A stretch of DNA of 6,178 bases from CAYLPT01 sp964385645 (GTDB lineage Bacteria > Armatimonadota > Hebobacteria > Hebobacterales > Hebobacteraceae): positions 1 to 6,178 of the forward strand of contig CAYLPT010000026.1 of assembly GCA_964385645.1 (NCBI GenBank), in the 5' to 3' direction. The notes beneath the pieces were generated by a model. The model was given only the letters and a program-made list of their open reading frames with translations. It searched no databases and was not told where the DNA came from. Shown piece by piece: positions 1 to 5,580 of this stretch (the stretch's first letter is position 1; every line of letters begins with the position of its first letter). The translations under genes and the position numbers were made by a program.

Positions 1-162
1 GGGCAGCACGTGGCGGCGGTGGTGGAGGTGCTGCGGCGGGAGCGAGGGCTGCCGGTGTCGCTGGAGGAGCGGCTGGACGCGGCCGAGCGGAGGGGGGATG
101 TGGAAGAGGTGGAGCGGCTGCGCGCGGAGCTGATCCGCCGGGCGATGGAGGAGGGAGGGTAG
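1..162 (+). CDS. C-terminal fragment of an unidentified Arg/Glu-rich protein (5' end outside window)
   Basis: The first frame is open from base 1 to a TAG at 160-162 and gives 53 residues of a protein that begins upstream of the window. The fragment is highly charged and helical in character, with heptad-like Leu/Val spacing in SLEERLDAAERRGDVEEVER, so a short C-terminal coiled-coil or helical hairpin is likely. It has no catalytic motif and I do not recognise the family. It ends only 12 bases before the vsr start, on the same strand, so it is probably the preceding gene of the same operon and could be another component of the defence cassette. That is inference from position only. Codon use (GTG, CTG, CGG, GAG) fits a real high-GC gene. 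Confidence 0.6.
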   Translation, partial: GQHVAAVVEVLRRERGLPVSLEERLDAAERRGDVEEVERLRAELIRRAMEEGG

Positions 163-170
163 GGGGCGGG
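153..170 (+). other. Potential G-quadruplex across the vsr ribosome-binding region
   Basis: Four runs of at least three G occur at 153-155, 157-159, 162-166 and 168-170 with loops of 1, 2 and 1 bases. This matches the canonical G3+ quadruplex pattern. It spans the stop codon of the upstream gene and ends 4 bases before the vsr ATG, so it contains whatever Shine-Dalgarno sequence vsr uses (AGGGGG at 161-166). The pattern is seen directly. Folding in the mRNA and an effect on translation are inference, and G-rich runs are easily produced by chance in SD regions of a high-GC genome. Confidence 0.35.
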
Positions 171-174
171 CGAC

Positions 175-624
175 ATGAAGGCGCGCCGGACCAGGAAGGC
201 GCGACGCCGCGACCCGCTGACGCCGGAGCAGCGGAGCTACACGATGGCCCGGGTCCGAGCGCAGGATACTACGCCCGAACTGACCGTGCGCAGACTCGCT
301 CACCGTATGGGGTACCGGTACCGGCTGCATGGCCGAGACCTGCCGGGCCATCCGGACATGGTTTTCCCTGCCCGCAGGAAGGTCATCTTCGTGCACGGCT
401 GTTTCTGGCATGGACACGATTGTGCGGCGGGGGAAAACCGCCCGGCGTCGAACCGGCGGTACTGGACGCGGAAGCTGAGGCTGAACCAGGCTCGCGACGC
501 AGCGAACGAGAAGAGGCTGAGGGAGCTCGGATGGGAGTCGCTCGTCGTGTGGGAGTGCGAGCTCAGACTGGTCCCCAGAGTGGCGCGAAGGATCGCCGAC
601 TTCCTGGAGGGAGGGAGGGGATGA
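175..624 (+). CDS. vsr: Very short patch repair (Vsr) mismatch endonuclease
   Basis: Vsr nicks DNA 5' of the T in T:G mismatches that arise when 5-methylcytosine deaminates, protecting methyltransferase target sites from C-to-T mutation. At 149 aa this is close to the 156 aa of E. coli Vsr. Visible family features are the N-terminal MARVRAQDTTPEL segment (24-36), GYRYRLHGRDLPGHPDMVF with the catalytic Asp61, and the core VHGCFWHGHDC (73-83). The core supplies His74 and His79 (equivalents of catalytic His64 and His69), Trp78 and zinc ligands Cys76, His81 and Cys83. The fourth zinc Cys is Cys128 in VWEC (125-128). All key residues are present, so an active enzyme is expected. Thr63 of E. coli is Val73 here; it contributes through its backbone, so this should be tolerated. 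The last codon overlaps the methyltransferase start (ATGA), which ties the repair enzyme to that methylase. Confidence 0.96.
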   Translation: MKARRTRKARRRDPLTPEQRSYTMARVRAQDTTPELTVRRLAHRMGYRYRLHGRDLPGHPDMVFPARRKVIFVHGCFWHGHDCAAGENRPASNRRYWTRKLRLNQARDAANEKRLRELGWESLVVWECELRLVPRVARRIADFLEGGRG

Positions 625-1781
625 GCGCGGAGTCCTTCGATTTCTACGACTTCTTCGCGGGGGGAGGCATGGCGCGTCTTGGACTGGGCGCGCGCTGGCG
701 TTGCGTCTTCGCGAACGATAACTGCGCGAAGAAGGCGCAGGCCTACCGGGAGAACTTCCCGCCGGCCCACGAGTTGAGCACGAAGAACATAGAGGACGTT
801 GCGCTGAAGGACCTGCCGGGCCGCCCGATGCTGGCCTGGGCCTCATTTCCCTGCCAGGACCTATCGCTCGCGGGCGACAGGCGGGGTCTGGCCGGCGAGC
901 GGAGCAGCACCTTCTGGCCCTTCTGGCGGCTCATGGAAGGCATGGTGACCGAGGGACGTGCGGTACCTCTGCTCGTGCTGGAGAACGTAGTCGGCGCGGT
1001 AACGTCGCACGGGGGCAGAGACTTCCAGGCGATCCTCAGCGCGCTGAGCGAGGGTGGGTACACGTTAGGTCCGCTCGTGATAGACGCAGTGCACTTCGTT
1101 CCGCAGTCTCGGCCTCGGCTGTTCATCGTGGGAGTGGCTGACCGTTGCCGCGTGCCGCTGGAGCTCCTGACCTCCGGTCCGTGTGGGGAATGGCACCCGC
1201 GGGTGCTGAGGGATGCCTACCGCAGACTTCCGAGAGACCTGCGGGACGCATGGCTCTGGTGGAGGATGCCAGACCCGCCAGGCCGTGTCGCACGGTTGTC
1301 GGACATTCTGGAGGATGACCCGGCCGGCGTGGAGTGGCATAAAGAGGCGGAGACCGAACGGCTCCTTGGTATGATGTCGCAGGCGAACCTAGAGAAGGTC
1401 CGCCGGGCTCAGCGGACTGGGCAGCGAGTGGTGGGGACGATCTACAAGCGCACGCGGCCGGCTGAGAACGGAGGGCGAGTGCAGCGCGCGGAGGTGAGGT
1501 TCGACGAAGTCAGCGGGTGCCTTCGTACGCCGATCGGGGGCTCGAGTCGCCAGACCGTCATAGTAGTACAGGGAAGCATAGTGCGTTCCCGGCTGCTATC
1601 GCCGCGGGAAGCGGCTCGGCTCATGGGCGTGCCGGAGACGTACCGGTTACCCGAAAAGTACAATGAGGCCTACCATCTCATGGGGGATGGACTGGCAGTG
1701 CCTGCGGTGTCGTGGTTGGAGCGCCATCTGCTTCGTTCGCTTGCGGAGGCCAACGCCGAACGCCAGCGGGAGGCTGCCTGA
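621..1781 (+). CDS. DNA (cytosine-5) methyltransferase, type II Dcm-like
   Basis: This 386-aa enzyme transfers a methyl group from S-adenosylmethionine to C5 of a target cytosine. Motifs appear in the usual order: motif I DFFAGGGMARLGLG (10-23, SAM binding), motif IV SFPCQDLSLAG (75-85) with catalytic Cys78, motif VI LENV (120-123) with Glu121, motif VIII QSRPRLFIVG (162-171), motif IX RLLSPREAARLMG (324-336) and motif X YHLMGDGLAVPAV (351-363). The variable region between VIII and IX (about 172-320) should contain the target-recognition domain. The recognised sequence cannot be read from it. The ATG at 621 was chosen because motif I follows 9 residues later, GGAGG lies at 606-610, and the ATGA overlap with vsr is typical of coupled genes; the frame is open further upstream but there it runs inside vsr. 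Motif X has GDG in place of the commoner GN. Its neighbours indicate a restriction-modification role, not housekeeping Dcm. Confidence 0.96.
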   Translation: MSAESFDFYDFFAGGGMARLGLGARWRCVFANDNCAKKAQAYRENFPPAHELSTKNIEDVALKDLPGRPMLAWASFPCQDLSLAGDRRGLAGERSSTFWPFWRLMEGMVTEGRAVPLLVLENVVGAVTSHGGRDFQAILSALSEGGYTLGPLVIDAVHFVPQSRPRLFIVGVADRCRVPLELLTSGPCGEWHPRVLRDAYRRLPRDLRDAWLWWRMPDPPGRVARLSDILEDDPAGVEWHKEAETERLLGMMSQANLEKVRRAQRTGQRVVGTIYKRTRPAENGGRVQRAEVRFDEVSGCLRTPIGGSSRQTVIVVQGSIVRSRLLSPREAARLMGVPETYRLPEKYNEAYHLMGDGLAVPAVSWLERHLLRSLAEANAERQREAA

Positions 1782-2659
1782 TGCGTGGAGGAGCGGCGAT
1801 CATACCGTGCACACTGCTGAGCGAGACGCGGCGTCGGATCGCGGGATTTGCTGAAGCTTTGCAGCGCGCTGCTCCACAGGTAGGCGATCACGGGATGAGC
1901 GAGGAGGAGTTCCACGAGTCCGGCATCTTCCGCGCGGCGGTGGAGAGGCTGAGGGGTACGCAGGCCGCGGCAACGGCCGTCAAGAGGAGATTCATGGCGG
2001 ATGTGCTGGACCATCTGAGGCAGACAGGGGCAGTGGCCGAATGGCGGTTCTGCGGATCTGGCGAGCGCTACGACTACGAGATCCTCACGGGTGACGGACG
2101 AGTGAGCATGGTCGAGACGAAGGGGTGCCTGGACGGCAACAACACCAACATATTCCAGCGCCCGGCCCAGGCCGACGAGTTCGTCATCTGGTCGCTCTGC
2201 CAGAACCCTGGGGCAGATCCGCGACGCAACGCCTGGTCCGGCCTGCACACCCGACTTGGGGCCGAGGTGATCCACCGGAGAGAGAGGGTGGACGCGGTGG
2301 TAGTATGGGACATGCTGTGCGGGACCCCTGGGCGGCCCTGTCCCAAGGTTGAGGCTGATCCGTCGCGGCGGACGCAGATCGGCAAGGGTCGCAGCGCGCC
2401 GCCGCCGTGCATCTACCTGATGCCAAGGAGCATCCCCGACCCCCGCAACAACCCATCACCACCGTGTGCGACGGTGGAGGACGTCAGCCTAGTCCGCGCG
2501 CTGTTGCTCGGATTCAGGGGCGACGCTTCCGACGTGGTGGAAGTGCAGATCGAGACGCGAGTGAAGGATGCCACGGTGCAGCGGAAGACGCGGTTCCTGC
2601 GCGAGGGGAGGGAGATCACGTGCTCGCGCTGGACAAGCATCAAGCGGGCGCGGGCCTAG
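1781..2659 (+). CDS. Uncharacterised methylase-linked protein, candidate type II restriction endonuclease
   Basis: This 292-aa protein starts at an ATG overlapping the methyltransferase stop (TGATG), with GGGAGG at 1768-1773 giving 7-base spacing. An alternative start is Met39 (1895), where the more family-like segment MSEEEFHESGIF begins. I recognise no named family. Residues 97-115 read YDYEI...VETKG, placing Asp98, Glu112 and Lys114 in the D-(x)n-ExK arrangement of PD-(D/E)XK nucleases on what look like adjacent beta strands. This is followed by LDGNNTNIFQRP (117-128), FVIWSLCQNPGADPRRNAWSG (134-154), VVVWDMLCGTPGRPCPK (173-189) and PPPCIYLMP (207-215), a Cys/Trp/Pro-rich section that looks strongly conserved in character. 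There is no signal peptide or membrane segment. Its place as last gene of a vsr-methylase unit is where a cognate restriction enzyme would be expected. The nuclease assignment is inference from the motif and neighbours. It could instead be a DNA-binding accessory protein. Confidence 0.88.
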   Translation: MRGGAAIIPCTLLSETRRRIAGFAEALQRAAPQVGDHGMSEEEFHESGIFRAAVERLRGTQAAATAVKRRFMADVLDHLRQTGAVAEWRFCGSGERYDYEILTGDGRVSMVETKGCLDGNNTNIFQRPAQADEFVIWSLCQNPGADPRRNAWSGLHTRLGAEVIHRRERVDAVVVWDMLCGTPGRPCPKVEADPSRRTQIGKGRSAPPPCIYLMPRSIPDPRNNPSPPCATVEDVSLVRALLLGFRGDASDVVEVQIETRVKDATVQRKTRFLREGREITCSRWTSIKRARA

Positions 2660-2713
2660 GGTCCTCATCTACCCAGGCGCGTGTGCACGACCGCTCATCC
2701 TCCTTCTCACGGG

Positions 2714-2744
2714 TACCCGGCGGCCGCGCCGCGTCGCCCGGGTA
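2714..2744. terminator. Imperfect GC-rich hairpin between convergent genes, possible bidirectional terminator
   Basis: TACCCGGCG (2714-2722) can pair with CGCCCGGGTA (2735-2744) if one C is bulged, around a 12-base GC-rich loop. It lies in the 114-base gap between the stop of the + strand cassette (2659) and the stop of the - strand rrf2 gene (2774), where transcription from both sides must end. No T-run follows on either strand, so it is not a classical intrinsic terminator. The rest of the gap shows nothing recognisable. Confidence 0.35.
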
Positions 2745-2773
2745 ACGGTACATTGGACGCCGGATCCGCGCAG

Positions 2774-3217
2774 CTAGATGTGGTAGGCGAGGGCGGCCTG
2801 GGCGTGGGCGCGGCGCTGGGCGTCGCGCAGGTCGGCGAGGGTGGTCTGCGCGAGCACGTCGGACATGGCAGCGCCGACCCGTGCCCACAGGGCGCGCGCG
2901 GCGCAGGTCTCGCTGCGGTCGCAGGCCTCGGTCTGGCCGAGGCAGTCGAGCAGGTCGAGGGGCCCCTCCATGGCCTGGACGATGTCGAGCGCGGTGATGG
3001 CGTGGGCGGGCCGGGCGAGCTCGTAGCCGCCGGCCGGGCCTCGCTCGCTGCGCACCAAGCCCGCGTTGCGCAGGGGAATAGCGAGCTGCTCCAGGTACTT
3101 GGGCGAGATCGCCTGCGCCTCCGCGATCTGGCGCAACTGCACCGGCCCCTGCCCCTCCCGCAGGGCGAGCTCCACCATCGCCCTCAGGGCGTATCTCGTC
3201 TTGGTCGAGAGCTTCAC
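2774..3217 (-). CDS. Rrf2 family transcriptional regulator, IscR-like with putative [2Fe-2S] cysteines
   Basis: This 147-aa winged-helix regulator begins MKLSTKTRYALRAMVELAL, the family's signature start. Further signatures are LRQIAEAQAISPKYLEQLA (28-46, recognition-helix region), the wing RSERGPAGGYELARP (56-70) and ITALDIVQAMEGP (74-86). Cys92, Cys99 and Cys105 sit where IscR has its three cluster-ligand cysteines (92, 98, 104), so it probably senses Fe-S status, redox or nitric oxide. Spacing between the first two cysteines is one residue longer than in E. coli IscR. The start codon is GTG (3217-3215), fixed by the family N-terminus; only a weak SD (GGGGA, 8 bases upstream) is present. 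No Fe-S assembly genes are visible nearby, so IscR, NsrR or another Rrf2 branch cannot be decided. A strong promoter and overlapping dyad upstream suggest autoregulation. Confidence 0.94.
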   Translation of the reverse strand: MKLSTKTRYALRAMVELALREGQGPVQLRQIAEAQAISPKYLEQLAIPLRNAGLVRSERGPAGGYELARPAHAITALDIVQAMEGPLDLLDCLGQTEACDRSETCAARALWARVGAAMSDVLAQTTLADLRDAQRRAHAQAALAYHI

Positions 3218-3236
3218 GTCTCTGTTCCCCAGCTGC

Positions 3237-3262
3237 TATTCCTACATTCCTAGTAGGGAATA
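3237..3262. promoter_or_regulatory. Dyad overlapping the rrf2 promoter, candidate Rrf2 operator
   Basis: On the + strand TATTCC (3237-3242) and GGAATA (3257-3262) form the arms of a 26-bp dyad. A second, inner odd palindrome CCTAGTAGG lies at 3249-3257. ATTCC is also directly repeated at 3238-3242 and 3246-3250. The element overlaps the -10 box and covers the probable transcription start of rrf2. Rrf2 proteins bind palindromes of about this length as dimers and often repress their own genes. Binding here is inferred. Confidence 0.55.
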
Positions 3263-3287
3263 TACCCAGGCCGGGCGGAGATGTCAA
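3259..3287 (-). promoter_or_regulatory. Sigma70-type promoter of the rrf2 gene
   Basis: Reading the - strand, TTGACA (3287-3282) is a perfect -35 hexamer. After exactly 17 bases comes TATATT (3264-3259), a good -10. Transcription would start near 3252 and give a leader of about 35 bases before the GTG at 3217. The -35 lies only 10 bases past the stop of the upstream glycoside hydrolase gene, so rrf2 has its own promoter, not just read-through. Confidence 0.75.
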
Positions 3288-3297
3288 GCGCTGCAGG

Positions 3298-5307
3298 TCA
3301 GAAGAAGAGCAAGGGCAGGTACTCGGGCGCGTCGTCGTAGGGTGCGAGGTCGCCCTGGGCCACCTGGTAGAGCCGTGTGTGGCTCTGGAGGGCGGCTTCG
3401 CAGAGGGGCTCGTAGGGGCGGTTGCAGACGTCCAGGAAGCCGATGTTCCAGTTCTCGCCGTCGAAGCGGCCCAGCGCGGACTCGTCGTAGAGGGTGAACC
3501 AGTGGACGCCGACACACCAGGGCTTGGCGGCCGCGTCCTCGAGGTACACCCGGTAGGCCTGCCCGCGGGCGCGCTGGTCGGGCACGTGGCCGATGCCGCT
3601 GGCGGGCAGGCCGACATCAAGGGCCCCGAAGTGCCACTCGCCGATCATGACGGGCCGGTCCAGGGCCTCGGCGAGCCGGCCGAGCTCGGGGCGGACTCGC
3701 TGCTGGTAGCCGTTGACGCTGAAGACGTCGAAGGCGCCCTTCATGCCCTCGACGGCCCACCTGGGGGGGACGGTGTAGTAGCGCATGCCCAGGTTGAGGT
3801 GGTTGGGGTCCGCGCGCTTGCAGGCGGCGTTGAGCTTGGCGAACAGCCTCTGCACCATCAGGGCGCTGAAGGCCTCGAGGTCGGCCTCCGCAGCGCGGGT
3901 GAGGCGGTGGCGCCACTCGCCCTCCGCCACCCGCGCCAGGCTCACGTCCATGCCCCAGGCGGCTGAGAGCGCGGCGTCGCCGCCGTACTTGTCGCGAAGG
4001 AAGTCGGCGAGGGCGCGCCTGGTCTCGCAGGCTGGTGTGTTGAACAGCATGCCGACGGCCGGGGTCTCGCTGGCGAAGCCCCAGGTGGGCTCGTTCATCA
4101 GGAAGTAGCCGATGAAGGCCGGGTCGTCGCGGGTCTCCTCGAGCTGGGCGGCGAAGCGCTCGGCCTCCTCGTCGAAATCGCGGTGGAAGACGTCGGGGAA
4201 GTCTCGGAAGACTCGGGGCACGCGCGCCCGGGGGTCGCGGAGCGGGCGGACGTATGGGAATCCGGCCTCGCGGGCGATCTGCCACTCGGACCAGTTGGCG
4301 ACGGTGTTGAAGGCGAGCCGGCGGAGCTCGCCCAGGGCGATTGTGGCCCACCTGGCGTGCCAGTCGTCGCCGAAGGTGCGGCGGAAGTTGGCGGCGAGGT
4401 AGTTGATGTGGGGGAGGCGGCCCCGGGGGTCGAGGTAGATGTCTCGGTACTCGCCCTCCGGATCAGGCATCCAGGTGAGGGCGGACTCGAGGCCCCCGTA
4501 CATGGCCTCGGTGTCGACGCGTACGCAGTCCATGCCGGCGGACCAGAAGGCGTAGCCGTCGGGATCCACGAGCCACCATCGCCGACCGTCGTGCTGGGTG
4601 CGGAAGAAGCCGGTGGCCTGGAAGCGCAGGGCCTCGCAGCCGCCCCAGCGGGAGAAGCCCTCCGGGAAGGCGTGTCCGGGGGCCGCGGCGAGCTGGGCGC
4701 GCAGTCTCTCCTGCAGCTCCTGCTCGCTGCCGGTCTTGGCGGGCCAGTGGTGGAGCGTGCTCTGGCCGAACTCGTCGAGGAGGGGCCCGCTCGGCAGGAG
4801 CGGGTTCTCCAGCCGGGCCGGCTCGCTGGCGGTGGCAGTGAATGGAGTGAGGCAGAAGCGGGCGGGGTCATCGCTCTTGGCGCTGATCTTGAGCATCATG
4901 CGGTCCACGGCCGCGAGGTCGACGCGATCGCCGCCGCAGCGAGGCTTGAGCCAGGCCGCCTCCCGGTCGTAGGCCCAGCGGTTCTGGTTCACCGCGTCCA
5001 GGGGCATGCGGATGCGGGCCTGGCACTGGTTGAGGGCCGAGAAGCTGAGCGTGAAGCGGGGCCCGCCCTCGCCCTCCTGCAGCTCGAGGACGAAGACGAC
5101 GGTGCGGTTGCCCCCCACCAGCAGGTCGGCGGTGAGGTAGTCCGCGCCCTGCAGGGCACCCCGGGCGAACTGATAGGCGAGGCCGTCGCCCACCGCCTCT
5201 CCCCGGTGCCAGCTCGCGCCGGGCAGCGGAGCCTCCTCCTCTGAGGTCTGCAGGCCGCCCAGCGTGGCCTTCGGGTTCAGGATCATGGGGAACCGGTCTC
5301 CGCTCAT
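3298..5307 (-). CDS. Glycoside hydrolase, clan GH-A TIM barrel, agarase/beta-galactosidase-like
   Basis: This 669-aa protein appears to have a beta-rich N-terminal domain (about 30-160) and a retaining (beta/alpha)8 glycosidase barrel (about 228-645). GFFRTQHDGRRWWLVDPDGYAFWSAGMDCV (from 233) is the entry segment typical of agarase-like families. FIGYFLMNEPTWGF (398-411) gives the Asn405-Glu406 acid/base pair after strand 4. VMIGEWHFG (553-561) gives the probable nucleophile Glu557 after strand 7. WFTLYDESALGRFDGENWNI (603-622) is the strand-8 loop. Substrate is not determinable; an agarose- or galactoside-type or other marine/plant glycan is possible. The ATG at 5307 has an excellent SD (AGGAGG, 5-base spacing), and no signal peptide follows it, so this product is cytoplasmic as read. 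A Tat-type leader lies immediately upstream in the same frame behind a TAG. It ends with TGA, 80 bases before the rrf2 start. Confidence 0.9.
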   Translation of the reverse strand: MSGDRFPMILNPKATLGGLQTSEEEAPLPGASWHRGEAVGDGLAYQFARGALQGADYLTADLLVGGNRTVVFVLELQEGEGGPRFTLSFSALNQCQARIRMPLDAVNQNRWAYDREAAWLKPRCGGDRVDLAAVDRMMLKISAKSDDPARFCLTPFTATASEPARLENPLLPSGPLLDEFGQSTLHHWPAKTGSEQELQERLRAQLAAAPGHAFPEGFSRWGGCEALRFQATGFFRTQHDGRRWWLVDPDGYAFWSAGMDCVRVDTEAMYGGLESALTWMPDPEGEYRDIYLDPRGRLPHINYLAANFRRTFGDDWHARWATIALGELRRLAFNTVANWSEWQIAREAGFPYVRPLRDPRARVPRVFRDFPDVFHRDFDEEAERFAAQLEETRDDPAFIGYFLMNEPTWGFASETPAVGMLFNTPACETRRALADFLRDKYGGDAALSAAWGMDVSLARVAEGEWRHRLTRAAEADLEAFSALMVQRLFAKLNAACKRADPNHLNLGMRYYTVPPRWAVEGMKGAFDVFSVNGYQQRVRPELGRLAEALDRPVMIGEWHFGALDVGLPASGIGHVPDQRARGQAYRVYLEDAAAKPWCVGVHWFTLYDESALGRFDGENWNIGFLDVCNRPYEPLCEAALQSHTRLYQVAQGDLAPYDDAPEYLPLLFF

Positions 5308-5312
5308 CGCTG

Positions 5313-5320
5313 CCTCCTAA
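5313..5320 (-). promoter_or_regulatory. Strong Shine-Dalgarno of the glycoside hydrolase, overlapping the leader ORF stop
   Basis: The - strand reads TTAGGAGG, then 5 bases, then ATG at 5307. Its TAG (5319-5317) is also the stop of the upstream Tat-leader ORF. Ribosomes ending the leader would stop directly on this site, so translational coupling is likely, and the stop codon cannot change without altering the SD. Confidence 0.8.
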
Positions 5321-5412
5321 GTAAGCGCGCCGCTCGCCCCCGCGGCCAGGGCGGCGCCCGCGGCCCGTCGCAGGAACGTGCGTCTGGTCAGGCCATCTTC
5401 TGGCTGTGCCAT
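5317..5412 (-). CDS. 31-residue Tat signal-peptide ORF, in frame with the downstream hydrolase and cut off by TAG
   Basis: The ATG at 5412 begins a 31-residue peptide, MAQPEDGLTRRTFLRRAAGA and then ALAAGASGALT, ending in TAG. TRRTFLRR matches the twin-arginine consensus (S/T)RRxFLK, followed by a weakly hydrophobic Ala/Gly/Leu stretch, as in Tat leaders. GAGGG lies 6 bases before the ATG. After the TAG the same frame continues E-A-A and then enters the hydrolase ATG, so one codon separates leader and enzyme. Seen directly: the RR motif, the shared frame and the stop. Likely explanations are a signal peptide lost by a nonsense change with re-initiation at the internal SD, amber read-through giving an exported form of about 704 residues, a sequencing error, or a coupled leader peptide. 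A 31-residue Tat leader has no function on its own that I know of. Confidence 0.6.
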   Translation of the reverse strand: MAQPEDGLTRRTFLRRAAGAALAAGASGALT

Positions 5413-5580
5413 CGGTCGCCCTCTCTCGCCCGGCCGGCGCATCTTACACTATCGGCAGGCGGTGCTCCAGGGAGAGCAGAGCGGTTGCCACCCGCGGCCC
5501 CGACGAGGCGCGGGAGGACATGGGAGCCGCAGGAGAGAAGCCGCGGGACACGTGAGACCCTCGTGATCCGGGGCATTCTG

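Noticed and set aside
160..177. TAG of the first gene is in frame with the vsr ATG, suggesting another stop-separated fusion
   Set aside because: Vsr is complete from its own ATG and Vsr proteins are normally stand-alone. Frame agreement is expected one time in three.
420..620. Upstream extension of the methyltransferase frame
   Set aside because: The frame is open but runs inside vsr. The family N-terminus, SD and ATGA overlap all place the start at 621.
2640..3620. 326-codon open frame on the - strand
   Set aside because: It overlaps the whole rrf2 gene, its promoter and the end of the hydrolase in another frame. It is low-complexity Pro/Arg/Ala sequence with no motif.
4183..5244. 353-codon open frame on the + strand
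   Set aside because: It lies antisense to the glycoside hydrolase, whose catalytic motifs are clear. Its Gly/Ala/Val/Glu-rich translation is the usual antisense product of GC-ended codons.
5378..5576. 62-codon open frames on both strands in the divergent region
   Set aside because: They have no motif or convincing SD. They overlap the Tat leader and each other.
5413..5580. Promoter hexamers such as TACACT at 5445-5450 (+) or TAAGAT on the - strand near 5440
   Set aside because: Neither has an acceptable -35 at 16-18 bases, so the matches are no better than chance.
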